DNA of 64,000 nt. Source: Actinomycetota bacterium. Its GTDB lineage: Bacteria; Actinomycetota; Actinomycetes; Actinomycetales; Dermatophilaceae. Position numbers and translations under genes: made by a program. The notes under the pieces were generated by a model, which was given only the letters and a program-made list of their open reading frames with translations, did no database searches and was not told where the DNA came from. Position 1 is the stretch's first letter. Every line of letters starts with the position of its first letter. The stretch is taken from positions 1 through 64,000 of the forward strand of contig JAIUOP010000001.1 in assembly GCA_020161815.1 (NCBI GenBank), given 5' to 3'. This document shows positions 1-8,869 of the stretch, piece by piece.

Positions 1-54
1 GGAACTCGACCTCGCCTCGCGGCGCTGCTGCCACGGATCCAGCGTCCTCCCTGC

Positions 55-110
55 GTGACAAGAAATCCGGAAGTGACACGCGAGTGACAAGAAACCTGGA
101 AAGTGACACG
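55..110. repeat. Tandem 26/27-bp repeat upstream of dnaK
   Basis: Two near-identical units lie head to tail at 55-80 and 84-110. Each starts GTGACAAGAAA and ends AGTGACACG, with two substitutions and one inserted base in the second copy. They lie 180 bases or more upstream of the dnaK start and outside the recognised HspR sites. They could be binding sites for another regulator or the tail of an upstream element; the neighbouring upstream gene is outside the window. Confidence 0.7.
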
Positions 111-182
111 TTGCGCCGGAACCTACAGAAGCCACCGGCCAAGAAAGTTTGCCGCGCCGGGAACAGGATCCACCAGCAAGAA

Positions 183-203
183 GTTGAGTCCATCAGACGC
201 AAG
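183..203 (+). promoter_or_regulatory. Distal HAIR-like HspR operator
   Basis: GTTGAGT-N7-ACGCAAG matches the HspR operator consensus CTTGAGT-N7-ACTCAAG at 12 of 14 arm positions with the exact 7-base spacer. It lies 63 bases upstream of a second, better site. Paired HAIR sites before dnaK are known in Streptomyces, so this is probably the upstream half of a double operator. Confidence 0.7.
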
Positions 204-218
204 TTTGGAGCGCTCGGC

Positions 219-248
219 TTGCCACGGCATACCGAGTCTTCCTAACTT
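219..248 (+). promoter_or_regulatory. Candidate dnaK promoter
   Basis: TTGCCA (219-224) and TAACTT (243-248) are separated by 18 bases, a plausible vegetative sigma promoter. The -10 hexamer overlaps the proximal HAIR site, so bound HspR would block RNA polymerase. Inferred from sequence only. Confidence 0.5.
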
Positions 249-266
249 GAGTGCAAGCAACTCAAC
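246..266 (+). promoter_or_regulatory. Proximal HAIR operator (HspR site) of dnaK operon
   Basis: CTTGAGT-N7-ACTCAAC differs from the HspR consensus at only the last base. It starts 42 bases before the dnaK ATG and overlaps the candidate -10 hexamer. The repressor gene hspR is the last gene of the same operon, so the arrangement implies autoregulation with DnaK as co-repressor, as established in Streptomyces. Confidence 0.85.
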
Positions 267-287
267 CTTCACGAAGGAGAACCCCTC

Positions 288-2174
288 ATGGCCCGTGCAG
301 TCGGCATCGACCTCGGCACCACCAACTCCGCCGTCGCCGTCCTCGAGGGCGGCGAGCCCACGATCATCGCGAACGCCGAGGGCGGGCGCACCACCCCCTC
401 CGTCGTCGCCTTCACCAAGAACGGCGAGGTCCTCGTCGGCGAGATCGCCAAGCGGCAGGCCGTCACCAACGCCGACCGCACGATCCGCTCGGTCAAGCGC
501 CACATGGGCACCGACTGGAAGTCCGAGGAGATCGACGGCAAGCGCTACTCCGCTCAGGAGATCAGCGCCCGCACCCTCATGAAGCTCAAGCGCGACGCCG
601 AGTCCTACCTCGGCGAGCCCGTCACCGACGCCGTCATCACCGTGCCGGCCTACTTCGACGACGCCGAGCGCCAGGCCACCAAGGAGGCCGGCGAGATCGC
701 GGGCCTGAACGTCCTGCGCATCGTCAACGAGCCGACCGCCGCGGCCCTGGCCTACGGCCTCGACAAGGGCAAGGAGGACGAGCTCATCCTCGTCTTCGAC
801 CTCGGTGGTGGCACCTTCGACGTCTCCCTGCTCGAGGTCGGCAAGGACCCGGAAGACGGCTTCGCCACGATCCAGGTGCGCGCGACGAGCGGTGACAACC
901 AGCTCGGTGGGGACGACTGGGACGAGCGCATCGTCCAGCACCTGCTCACCACGGTGAAGAACAACACCGGCGTCGACCTGTCCAAGGACAAGATCGCCAT
1001 GCAGCGCCTGCGCGACGCCGCCGAGCAGGCCAAGAAGGAGCTCTCCAGCGCCAGCTCGACCAACATCTCGCTGCAGTACCTCTCGATGAGCGAGAACGGC
1101 CCGATCCACCTCGACGAGACGCTGACCCGCGCCCAGTTCGAGCAGATGACCAAGGACCTCCTCGACCGCTGCAAGCAGCCCTTCGAGAACGTCATCAAGG
1201 ACGCCGGCATCAAGGTCGGCGACATCGACCACGTCGTCCTCGTCGGTGGCTCGACCCGTATGCCGGCCGTCTCCGAGCTGGTGAAGACCCTCACCGGTGG
1301 CAAGGAGCCCAACAAGGGTGTCAACCCCGACGAGGTCGTCGCCGCCGGCGCCAGCCTCCAGGCCGGTGTCCTCAAGGGCGAGCGCAAGGACGTCCTCCTC
1401 ATCGACGTCACCCCACTCTCCCTCGGCATCGAGACCAAGGGCGGGCTGTTCACCAAGCTGATCGAGCGCAACACGGCCATCCCGACCAAGCGCTCCGAGG
1501 TCTTCTCCACGGCCGAGGACAACCAGCCCTCGGTCCTCATCCAGGTCTTCCAGGGTGAGCGCGAGATCGCCCAGCAGAACAAGGCGCTCGGCACCTTCGA
1601 GCTGTCCGGCATCGCGCCGGCCCCGCGCGGCGTGCCGCAGATCGAGGTCACCTTCGACATCGACGCAAACGGCATCGTCCACGTCACGGCCAAGGACCGC
1701 GGCACCGGCAAGGAGCAGAAGATCACCATCTCCGGCGGCAGCGCGCTGTCCAAGGAGGAGATCGAGCGAATGGTCAAGGACGCCGAGGCCCACGCCGAGG
1801 AGGACAAGAAGCGTCGCGAGGAGACCGAGGCCCGCAACCTCGGCGAGTCGCTCGTGTTCTCGACCGAGAAGTTCCTCGCCGAGTCCGGCGACAAGGTCGA
1901 CGCCGACCTCCGCAAGCCGGTGGACGAGGCTCTGGCCGACCTCAAGGAGGCCATCAAGGCCGACTCGGGCGCCTCGGTCGAGGACATCAACGCCAAGGTC
2001 AACACCCTCAACGAGGCCTCCCAGAAGATGGGCGCCGCCATGTATGCCGCGCAGGCCGATTCCGCTGCGGGCGCCGGTGACGCCGGGGCCGAGTCGGGCG
2101 AGGCCGGCGCGGGCACCGACAGCGACGACGACATCGTCGACGCCGAGGTGGTCGACGACGAGGAGACCAAGTGA
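288..2174 (+). CDS. dnaK: Hsp70 chaperone DnaK
   Basis: ATP-dependent cytosolic chaperone that binds exposed hydrophobic stretches of unfolded protein, working with DnaJ and GrpE encoded next door. At 628 residues it has the normal bacterial length. The nucleotide-binding domain opens with the phosphate loop GIDLGTTNS (residues 6-14) and carries [10 protein letters not shown] near residue 171. The substrate-binding domain follows after about residue 385, and the tail is acidic ([16 protein letters not shown]). The ATG is preceded by GAAGGAG nine bases away. It is first in the operon, under two HAIR operators, and its stop overlaps the grpE start by four bases, so the two are translationally coupled. 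Identification is secure. Confidence 0.99.
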   Translation: MARAVGIDLGTTNSAVAVLEGGEPTIIANAEGGRTTPSVVAFTKNGEVLVGEIAKRQAVTNADRTIRSVKRHMGTDWKSEEIDGKRYSAQEISARTLMKLKRDAESYLGEPVTDAVITVPAYFDDAERQATKEAGEIAGLNVLRIVNEPTAAALAYGLDKGKEDELILVFDLGGGTFDVSLLEVGKDPEDGFATIQVRATSGDNQLGGDDWDERIVQHLLTTVKNNTGVDLSKDKIAMQRLRDAAEQAKKELSSASSTNISLQYLSMSENGPIHLDETLTRAQFEQMTKDLLDRCKQPFENVIKDAGIKVGDIDHVVLVGGSTRMPAVSELVKTLTGGKEPNKGVNPDEVVAAGASLQAGVLKGERKDVLLIDVTPLSLGIETKGGLFTKLIERNTAIPTKRSEVFSTAEDNQPSVLIQVFQGEREIAQQNKALGTFELSGIAPAPRGVPQIEVTFDIDANGIVHVTAKDRGTGKEQKITISGGSALSKEEIERMVKDAEAHAEEDKKRREETEARNLGESLVFSTEKFLAESGDKVDADLRKPVDEALADLKEAIKADSGASVEDINAKVNTLNEASQKMGAAMYAAQADSAAGAGDAGAESGEAGAGTDSDDDIVDAEVVDDEETK

Positions 2175-2878
2175 CCCACCACCCGCACCCCGGTGACGAG
2201 GCCTCGGCCGAGCCCGGTGGGTTCGATGAGTTCGACCACGCGGCAGCGGGATCGGCGTCGACCAGCGGTGGCGAGGACGCGGTGAACACCGAGCTCGTCA
2301 ACGACGGTGAGCAGGTGGCCCCGGCAGCAGCCGGGGCCACCGGCCCCGCCGGTGAGTCGTCGGCCACCGCCGGCGCCGAGGCCAGCGACGCGGCGGCCGC
2401 GGCGGGCCCCGAGCACACGGAGCACCCGGACACCGCGCTCGCGGCCCAGCGCCTCGAGGACCTGCAGCGGCTCAACGCCGAGTACGTCAACTACAAGCGC
2501 CGAGTCGACCGTGATCGTGCGGTCACCCAGGAGCGCGTGGTCCGCGACGTCCTCGAGTCCCTGCTGCCCGTCCTCGACGACATCCAGGGCGCGCGGGACC
2601 ACGGCGAGCTCGTCGACGGGCCGTTCGCGGCCATCGCCGACAAGCTCGAGGCGAGCCTGGGCAAGTACGGCCTCGAGCGCTTCGGCGCCACCGGCGAGGC
2701 CTTCGACCCCACGGTCCACGAGGCGCTCATGCACCAGGCCTGGCCGGCCGACGGTCTCGGTGACGTCGCCGTCGACCCCGCCCAGGGCACGACCGTCGTC
2801 ATGGTCCTCCAGGCTGGCTACAAGGCGGGCGAGGTCGTCATCCGGCCCGCTCGCGTGGCCGTGGCCGACCCCGAATGA
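2171..2878 (+). CDS. grpE: Nucleotide exchange factor GrpE
   Basis: Dimeric exchange factor that releases ADP from DnaK and resets its substrate cycle. The 235-residue protein begins with an Ala/Gly/Glu-rich low-complexity stretch of about 85 residues. The alpha-helical coiled coil follows ([20 protein letters not shown]), then the beta-wing domain with the family-typical [10 protein letters not shown] and [17 protein letters not shown] near the C-terminus. It starts at GTG inside the dnaK stop (GTGA overlap). The unusually long disordered N-terminus is common in actinobacterial GrpE. A palindrome-rich spacer separates it from dnaJ. Confidence 0.98.
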   Translation: MTHHPHPGDEASAEPGGFDEFDHAAAGSASTSGGEDAVNTELVNDGEQVAPAAAGATGPAGESSATAGAEASDAAAAAGPEHTEHPDTALAAQRLEDLQRLNAEYVNYKRRVDRDRAVTQERVVRDVLESLLPVLDDIQGARDHGELVDGPFAAIADKLEASLGKYGLERFGATGEAFDPTVHEALMHQAWPADGLGDVAVDPAQGTTVVMVLQAGYKAGEVVIRPARVAVADPE

Positions 2879-2893
2879 GACCCCGAACACCCT

Positions 2894-2923
2894 GCAGGAA
2901 CCTCTGCTAGCAGAGGTTCCTGC
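2894..2923. repeat. 30-bp perfect palindrome between grpE and dnaJ
   Basis: The left arm GCAGGAACCTCTGCT (2894-2908) is immediately followed by its exact reverse complement (2909-2923), with no loop. A partial second copy of the centre, CTCTGCTAGCAGAAGTTCC, starts at 2964. The two copies flank a 9-bp stem, CACGAGACC (2923-2931) with GGTCTCGTG (2948-2956). The structures sit within the 134-base grpE-dnaJ gap and could attenuate transcription or process the mRNA; they may also be a small repeat element. Confidence 0.85.
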
Positions 2924-3012
2924 ACGAGACCACACGGTATTTCCTGGGGTCTCGTGACTGACTCTCTGCTAGCAGAAGTTCCAGGACCGCCCGGAGAAAG
3001 GAGGCGCCGACG

Positions 3013-4077
3013 ATGGCAAGCCAGGACTGGTTCGAGAAGGACTTCTACGCGATCCTCGGCGTCCCCCAGGACGCCGACGAGGCCGCGATCAAGAAGGCCT
3101 ACCGCAAGCTCGCCCGCAAGTACCACCCGGACAAGAACCCCGGGGATGCCGCGGCCGAGCAGAGGTTCAAGGACGTCGGCGAGGCCAACTCCGTGCTCTC
3201 CGACGCCAAACAGCGCCAGGAGTACGACGCGATCCGCCAGATGGCGCGCGGTGGCGCCCGCTTCACGGCCGGTGGCCCGGGCGGCAACGGCGGCTTCGAG
3301 GACATCTTCTCGGCCTTCGGTGGCGGCGGTGGTGCCGGCGGGCCCGGTGGCGCGCGCGTCCGCTTCGACACCGGCGGCTACCCCGGCGGCGGCTTCGGCG
3401 GCCCCGGAGGAGCCGGTGGTGGCGACCTCAACGACATCCTCGCCCAGATGTTCGGCGGCGGCGCGCCCGGACGCGGTGGCTATGCCGGCGGCGACTTCGG
3501 TGGCTACGGCGCCCCCCGCGGCCCCCGCAAGGGCCAGGACGTCGAGGCCCGCACCAGCCTGTCCTTCCGCGACGCCGTCACCGGCTCCACCGTGAGCCTG
3601 CGCACCGCCGACGGCCGCACGATCAACACCCGCATCCCCGCCGGGGTGCGTGACGGGCAACGGATCCGCCTGCGCGGCAAGGGCGGCGAGGGCGATCCCG
3701 GTGCCGAGCGTGGCGACCTCTTCCTCGACATCCACGTCGAGAAGCACCCGGTCTTCGGCCGCGATGGCGACAACCTCACGGTCGACCTGCCGGTGACCGT
3801 CGCCGAGGCGACCCTCGGCGCCACGGTCGCCGTCCCCACCATCGACGGCTCCAGCGTCAAGGTGCGCATCGCGCCGGGCACGCCCAGTGGCCGCATCCTG
3901 CGAGTCAAGGGCCGCGGCGTGGCCAGGAAGTCCGGCCACGGTGACCTGCTCGCCAAGGTGAGCATCGTCGTCCCGACCCACCTGAGCGACGCGGCACGCG
4001 AGGCGATCGAGACCCTCGCACGCGAGGACGCCGACGTCGACCCGCGGGCCGAGCTCTTCGCCCGCGCCGAGGCTTGA
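3013..4077 (+). CDS. dnaJ: J-domain co-chaperone DnaJ without zinc finger
   Basis: Stimulates DnaK ATPase and hands over substrates. The 354-residue protein has an N-terminal J domain (about residues 8-75, with the essential HPD in YHPDKN). A long Gly-rich linker rich in FGG/GGPG follows (about 85-175), then two C-terminal beta-sandwich domains with [19 protein letters not shown]. The CxxCxGxG zinc-finger repeats of type I DnaJ are absent, making it type II (CbpA-like). This is notable because dnaK-linked actinobacterial DnaJ1 proteins usually keep the zinc finger. AAGGAGG lies nine bases before the ATG. It is third gene of the hspR-controlled operon. Confidence 0.95.
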   Translation: MASQDWFEKDFYAILGVPQDADEAAIKKAYRKLARKYHPDKNPGDAAAEQRFKDVGEANSVLSDAKQRQEYDAIRQMARGGARFTAGGPGGNGGFEDIFSAFGGGGGAGGPGGARVRFDTGGYPGGGFGGPGGAGGGDLNDILAQMFGGGAPGRGGYAGGDFGGYGAPRGPRKGQDVEARTSLSFRDAVTGSTVSLRTADGRTINTRIPAGVRDGQRIRLRGKGGEGDPGAERGDLFLDIHVEKHPVFGRDGDNLTVDLPVTVAEATLGATVAVPTIDGSSVKVRIAPGTPSGRILRVKGRGVARKSGHGDLLAKVSIVVPTHLSDAAREAIETLAREDADVDPRAELFARAEA

Positions 4078-4083
4078 TCGGCC

Positions 4084-4533
4084 ATGGCGACCGGGCGTGG
4101 GACGGGTGCGGGGGAGGACTCCGCGCCCGTCTTCGTCATCTCGGTGGCGGCCGAGCTCGCCGGGATGCACGCGCAGACCCTGCGCCAGTACGACCGGCTC
4201 GGCCTGGTCAGCCCGTCGCGCACCCGAGGCGGTGGTCGGCGCTACTCCGCCCGCGACGTCTCGCTCCTGCGCGAGGTGCAACGCCTCTCCCAGGAGGGGA
4301 TCAGCCTGGCCGGCATCTCGCGGATCCTCGAGCTGGAGAACCAGGTCGAGGCGCTGCGGGCCCGCGTCGCCGAGCTGGGGGCCGAGCTCGAGGCCAGCCG
4401 CGCCGGGGTACGGCCGCAGTCGCCGCGCGTCTTCTCGGTCTCCACGAGCGGCGATGTGTATGCCGTCCGCCCCGGTGAGCGTCCCCGTCTCACCTCGACC
4501 TCCCGCGAAGTCGTCCGCTGGCGTTCCCTGTGA
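4084..4533 (+). CDS. hspR: Heat-shock repressor HspR (MerR family)
   Basis: DNA-binding repressor of the dnaK and clpB operons that recognises HAIR inverted repeats. The 149 residues open with a MerR winged helix-turn-helix: SVAAELAGMHAQTLRQYDRLGL, then the RRYSARDVSLL wing. A coiled-coil dimerisation helix follows (ILELENQVEALRARVAELGAEL). It lies six bases after dnaJ, the usual last place in the actinobacterial dnaK operon. The matching operators are visible in front of dnaK (183-266) and clpB (8870-8890), so both circuits can be assigned to this protein. Confidence 0.95.
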   Translation: MATGRGTGAGEDSAPVFVISVAAELAGMHAQTLRQYDRLGLVSPSRTRGGGRRYSARDVSLLREVQRLSQEGISLAGISRILELENQVEALRARVAELGAELEASRAGVRPQSPRVFSVSTSGDVYAVRPGERPRLTSTSREVVRWRSL

Positions 4534-4590
4534 CGAGGGTTTCCTGTGGTGAAGTATGACGACAAGGTCTCCGACTGTCGAATGTTCGTC

Positions 4591-4596
4591 TAAGGT
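4591..4596 (+). promoter_or_regulatory. Candidate -10 hexamer of the kinase transcript
   Basis: TAAGGT ends seven bases before a GTG codon (4604), the spacing expected of a leaderless mRNA. No convincing -35 is visible. This places the likely transcription start at or next to the first codon of the short leader ORF. Confidence 0.45.
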
Positions 4597-4603
4597 TGAG
4601 CCC

Positions 4604-4693
4604 GTGACCGTGACCCGTTCGCCCCGACTCGCGCCGCAGGTCGCGCGAGCGCAGGCGCATGCCGATCACGCCGGTGATCGGTCGTCCGGGTGA
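4604..4693 (+). CDS. Possible 29-residue leader ORF coupled to the kinase
   Basis: A GTG-initiated ORF of 29 codons begins directly downstream of a TAAGGT -10-like box and stops at TGA within GTGA (4690-4693), where the kinase GTG overlaps it. The peptide is Arg/Ala/His-rich with no recognised motif. Leaderless translation of this ORF followed by re-initiation would explain how the kinase is translated without its own Shine-Dalgarno. It may be only a translational coupler, or chance. No peptide evidence is available. Confidence 0.4.
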   Translation: MTVTRSPRLAPQVARAQAHADHAGDRSSG

Positions 4694-6114
4694 AGCGCTT
4701 CGTCGAAGGACTCCTCGTCGGGGGGCGCTACGAGCTCCTGGGCTTCATCGCCGCCGGCGGCATGGGGGACGTCTGGCGCGCCCGCGACACCGTGCTCTCA
4801 CGCACCGTCGCCCTGAAGATCATGCGACCGGACACCGTCGCCGAGCCGGTCTTCGCCGAGCGCTTCCGGGAGGAGGCGCAGTTCACGGCAGGCCTGTCCC
4901 ACCACAACATCGCGACCACCTTCGACTACGGCCTGCACGAGAACATCGCCTTCCTCGTCATGGAGTACGTCGACGGGGAGTCGCTCTCGTCGATGGTGCG
5001 CCGGGAGGGCGCCCTGGCTCCGGACGAGGTGCGCTCGATCATCGGCCAGATGGCCCTGGCCCTCGGCGCGGCCCATGACGCAGGGGTGATCCACCGCGAC
5101 GTCAAGCCGGCGAACGTCCTGGTCACCCCGGAGGGCACGGTCAAGCTCACCGACTTCGGCATCGCCCGGGCCGTGGGCTCGGTCGGGCTCACGCGCACCG
5201 GCGAGACGCTGGGCACGCCCTTCTACCTCTCCCCCGAGCAGGCCCTGGGCAAGTCGGCCACCAAGGCCAGCGACGTCTATGCCCTCGGCGTCGTGGCCCA
5301 CGAGCTGCTCACCGGCCGGCGGCCCTTCGACCGGGACACCCCGGTCGCCACGGCGATCGCCCACGTCACCGACCCGATGCCGGCCCTGCCCTCGGACATC
5401 CCCGCGGAGCTCGTCGACATCATCACTCGGTGCCTGGACAAGGACCCCAGGAACCGGCCGGCCCATGTCCACGAGGTCGCCACGGCCATGGGCCTGTCGT
5501 GGGTGGAGATCCCGACAACTCGCGTGGTCGCGCCGCCGCCCCAGCGACCCAGGACCCTCGTGCCCGAGGCGCGGCTGCTCGACATCCTCGTGCCGCGCAA
5601 GGGGCGCATTCTCGTCATCGGCGCTCGCGCCCTCCTGGCTGCGGTCGACCTCGGCACGCTGGGCCATCGGGTGTGGGGAATGGATGCGTCCGAGTCCGTC
5701 GTCAGGGAGCTCAATGACGCTCCCGTGGAGGAGTCGACGGACTCGAGCCTGGCCACGACCGGTGGCACGCCCCGCGAGAAGCCGCAGTGGGTGGCGATCC
5801 CCAACCCCGCTCACGCCACCCGCGAGGCTCTGGGCGTCGCCTCCGGCTTCGATGCCATCCTCTGGTCCGGTGGTGGCCTGCTCGAGCTGTCCCGGCTCGA
5901 GCGCGGCGATGCCTTCCGTGCGCTGGCCCCGCTGTGCGCACCCGGCGGCCGCATCGTCGTCGAGTTCGACTCCACACCGGAGTACACCTACCCCGAGTTC
6001 CGTGACGACTTCCTCGCTGCGGGACTGGTGCCCGACCTGGGCTTCTCCGGCTGGGACCTGCGCCCGATGGTCGCGGACTCCGAGACGACGATCGTCATCC
6101 TGTCCCGCCGCTGA
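4690..6114 (+). CDS. Soluble Ser/Thr protein kinase fused to a methyltransferase-like domain
   Basis: The N-terminal 270 residues form a complete Hanks-type kinase: Gly-rich loop GFIAAGGMGDVW, ATP lysine K43 (VALKIM), catalytic HRD 135-137 (VIHRDVKPAN), DFG at 155-157 and SPEQA. The kinase is therefore probably active. Unlike PknA/PknB it has no membrane segment. After a linker, residues ~300-474 look like a Rossmann methyltransferase: GRILVIGARALLAAVDL, an acidic GMDAS turn, DAILWSGGG, and a LAPLCAPGGRIVVEF strand. The glycine motif I is degenerate, so it may bind a ligand rather than methylate. It starts at GTG overlapping a leader ORF. Substrate unknown. Confidence 0.85.
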   Translation: MKRFVEGLLVGGRYELLGFIAAGGMGDVWRARDTVLSRTVALKIMRPDTVAEPVFAERFREEAQFTAGLSHHNIATTFDYGLHENIAFLVMEYVDGESLSSMVRREGALAPDEVRSIIGQMALALGAAHDAGVIHRDVKPANVLVTPEGTVKLTDFGIARAVGSVGLTRTGETLGTPFYLSPEQALGKSATKASDVYALGVVAHELLTGRRPFDRDTPVATAIAHVTDPMPALPSDIPAELVDIITRCLDKDPRNRPAHVHEVATAMGLSWVEIPTTRVVAPPPQRPRTLVPEARLLDILVPRKGRILVIGARALLAAVDLGTLGHRVWGMDASESVVRELNDAPVEESTDSSLATTGGTPREKPQWVAIPNPAHATREALGVASGFDAILWSGGGLLELSRLERGDAFRALAPLCAPGGRIVVEFDSTPEYTYPEFRDDFLAAGLVPDLGFSGWDLRPMVADSETTIVILSRR

Positions 6115-6126
6115 GCCGGAGCCGCG

Positions 6127-7086
6127 TCAGGCGCGAGCGGCTCGGAAGGTCTCTCGAGCGGAGTCCTCGACGGAGCGTGGGGTCGTGCCGAAGGTCCGCG
6201 CCGAGGCGAGCGGGTCCAGGTGCAGGTCCTCACTCAGCAACCTCGCCAGGCCGACCGGCTCCAGCCCGGACTCCTTCCCGCTGAGGCGCAGACGCGCCTT
6301 CTCGGCGAGGAGTGACGCCGTGAGTATGCCGTGGGGCAGGGTCAGGAGCGGCACCCTGCGGTCCCATTCGGCCAGGGCCCAGTGCGCCAGCTGGCGATGC
6401 GAGACGTTGTCGGTGCAGACCGGATGGCGTCCGGCGGGGGAGGCGCCGGTGGCCGCGGCCACTGCGGCCAGGGCCACGTCCTCGGCGGTGGTGGCGCTCG
6501 TGCCGCCGGGGAGGGTGACGGCGACCGGCCCGCGACGCAACGGGGCCAGGTAGGTGTCGCACCACAGGGGAGCCCGCCCCTCCACCGTCCCGAAGACGAA
6601 GGGGATCTCGAGCACGGTCACCGCGGCCTCGGGGGCCAGCCGGACGGCGTCCCGCCACTGCGCTTCCCGAGCGTCGACATAGGGGTGGCGTGCCACCAGG
6701 CCCCACTCGGGGTGAGCCCGTGCGACGGTGGAGAAGTAGGAGCCGAGGACCACCAGCCGTGGCACCCTCGCGATCGTGACGCTGTCGGCGATGAGGCGCG
6801 TCGGGGCGACGAGCTCGGTCTCGAAGAATCGGCGTGCCGGCCGAGGCGGCCGCTCCCGGTCGTCCGCTCCGACGGCCTGGACGACGGCGTCGGCGCCGTC
6901 GAGGATCCGAGCCAGGTCAGCGGGTGCCGCGCGGGTCACGTCGAGCCGGGCCTCGGCATACGAAGGGTGCTGGAAGCCATGGCCCCCGCGGCGGGAGACG
7001 CCCACGACACCGTGGCCACCCGCGAGCAGGGCGTCCACGATCGCGCGCCCGAGCTGGCCGGTGGCCCCGATGACGACGATCCGCAC
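6127..7086 (-). CDS. NAD(P)-binding epimerase/NmrA-like protein
   Basis: Atypical extended SDR-fold protein of 319 residues. The N-terminal dinucleotide-binding loop is intact (VVIGATGQLGRAIVDALLAGG, G-x-x-G-x-x-G), followed by an acidic/neutral second strand and DGADAVVQAVGA. The canonical YxxxK catalytic pair is not clear; the nearest candidate is HPYVDAREAQ, which lacks the lysine, so it may be a redox sensor or chaperone-like binder rather than a reductase. The GTG start lies seven bases downstream of TAGGCT on the minus strand (7099-7094), consistent with a leaderless transcript. It is convergent with the kinase gene, only 12 bases away. Substrate unknown. Confidence 0.75.
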   Translation of the reverse strand: MRIVVIGATGQLGRAIVDALLAGGHGVVGVSRRGGHGFQHPSYAEARLDVTRAAPADLARILDGADAVVQAVGADDRERPPRPARRFFETELVAPTRLIADSVTIARVPRLVVLGSYFSTVARAHPEWGLVARHPYVDAREAQWRDAVRLAPEAAVTVLEIPFVFGTVEGRAPLWCDTYLAPLRRGPVAVTLPGGTSATTAEDVALAAVAAATGASPAGRHPVCTDNVSHRQLAHWALAEWDRRVPLLTLPHGILTASLLAEKARLRLSGKESGLEPVGLARLLSEDLHLDPLASARTFGTTPRSVEDSARETFRAARA

Positions 7087-7146
7087 GCGGGGCAGCCTAT
7101 GCCGGGGCGTCCGTCAGTCAGGGCAGGCCGGCCCTAGGCTCGCGAT

Positions 7147-8842
7147 GTGACCGACACCAGGCCCGTGATCCTCATTGCCTCCGACGCGGACCTCGAGCAC
7201 CTGGTGGACGAGTTCGGTCGCTACGCCCGTGACTAGCGCCTCGTGGGCGGGGCCTCGATCCACGAGGCGATGACGGCCCTGGAAACCCTCGTCCGGGAGG
7301 GGGCCAGGATCGCGCTCCTGGTCGTCGACTCACGGCTCGCCGAGGGGGAGGCGGAGGCGCTCAAGGCGGTGCACAAGCTGCGGACGGTGGTCCCGACCGC
7401 CCGGCGGATGGTGACCTGCCGCTGGGAGAACTTTCGCGAGGACGCGGAGCAGCTGCGACCGGCGCTGGCCAAGGGCAAGCTCGACGTCGTCGCGCTCACC
7501 CCCCGAGGACCGCGGGACGAGGAGTACCACTCCGCCGTCATCGACCTGCTCAACGACTGGGCCTCCACCGTGGGCGGGCACGAGGTGGACTCGGTCGCCA
7601 TCGTCACGCCCGGGCGCGAGGGCCTGACCGACCTGCTCCGGGACTACATGGACCGGGTCTGCATCCCCCACCGCGTGCACGACCCGGACTCCGAGCTCGG
7701 CCGGTCGGTCGTCGAGCGGGCGCGGGCGCAGGGCATCAGGGACGACGTGTGGCCGCTGCTCAGCGTCTTCTCCGCCGACACGGTCATCGCGCCCACGTCG
7801 ATCACCGACCTGGCCGTCGCGATCTACGGACGGCCCGACGACATCGACGTCGACCAGGTCGTCGACGTCGTCATCGTCGGCGCGGGTCCGGCGGGGCTGG
7901 CCGCCTCGGTCTACGCCTCGAGCGAGGGCCTGACGACGGTGACCCTCGAGTCCGAGGCGATCGGCGGCCAGGCCGGCACCTCGTCGATGATCCGCAACTA
8001 CCTCGGCTTCCCCCGGGCATCTCCGGGATGCGCCTGGCCCAGCGGGCCCGCGCCCAGGCGATCCGGTTCGGGACCCGCTTCTTCACCGGGTGGCCGGTCA
8101 ACGGCTCACGATCGGCCGCAACGGTGAGCCGCACGTCGTCCACACCGACGGGGGCTCCCTGCGGGCGCGGGCAGTCGTCATCGCCTGCGGCGTGGCCTAT
8201 CGCCGCCTCGGCGTCGACGCCATCGACGACCTCGTCGGCCAGGGCGTCAACTACGGAGCGGCGATGACCGCGGCCCGCGACATGGACGACGTCGACGTCA
8301 TCGTCGTCGGCGGGGGCAACTCGGCGGGCCAGGCCGCGGTGCACCTCGCGCGTTTCGCCCGGTCGGTGACGATCGTCGTCCGCCGCCCCGACCTCACGGC
8401 CACCATGTCGCGCTACCTCATCGACGAGATCGAGTTCAACCCGCGGATCGAGGTCCTGGGTCACCATGCCGTCGTCGACGGCGGGGCCGACGAGGACGGT
8501 CGGCTCGGCTGGGTCACCCTCGAGGACGTCCGCTCGGGGGAACGCGCTCGACGCGAGGTCCGCGGCCTCTTCCTGCTGCTCGGCGCGACGGTGACCTGCG
8601 ACTGGCTCCCACCCACGATCGCCCGCGACGAGAAGGGCTTCGTCCTCACTGGGCGCTCGATCCCCTGGGAGGCCTGGGGCGGGCCGGTGCCGCCGGAGAC
8701 CCTGGCCACCTCCGTGCCCGGGTTGTTCGCCGTCGGCGACATCCGGTCCGGGTCGATGAAGCGCGTCGCGTCCGCCACGGGTGAGGGCGCCAGCGTCGTC
8801 CCCCTCGTCCACGCCCACCTCGAGGGTTCAGCGGGACGGTGA
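7147..8842 (+). pseudogene. Broken receiver-domain/thioredoxin-reductase-like fusion gene
   Basis: Read through its lesions this encodes about 565 residues. An N-terminal response-regulator-like domain (VILIASDADLEHLVDEFGRYARD) is followed by a flavin reductase with FAD loop [46 protein letters not shown] loop VIVVGGGNSAGQAAVHLARFA and the terminal VPGLFAVGDIRSGSMKRVASATGEGASVV. Three lesions break it: an in-frame TAG at 7234-7236 (codon 30), a frame change near 8011-8016 within CCCCCGGG, and another near 8088-8100. Each frameshift is restored by one added base. The GTG start lies six bases after TAGGCT. Alternatives are translation from internal starts (7243, 8090) or sequencing errors at G/C runs. 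Confidence 0.8.
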
Positions 8843-8869
8843 GCACCCGGCATACGGGGCCTGGCAAGA

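Noticed and set aside
752-2935. 727-codon open frame on the minus strand over dnaK/grpE
   Set aside because: Antisense to two secure genes in a very GC-rich genome where stop codons are rare; composition is typical of a shadow frame and it crosses the grpE-dnaJ palindrome.
7243-8127. Two separate intact genes (7243-8127 and 8090-8842)
   Set aside because: Each half lacks part of a single conserved domain chain and the frames join exactly with single-base corrections, so one broken gene explains them better.
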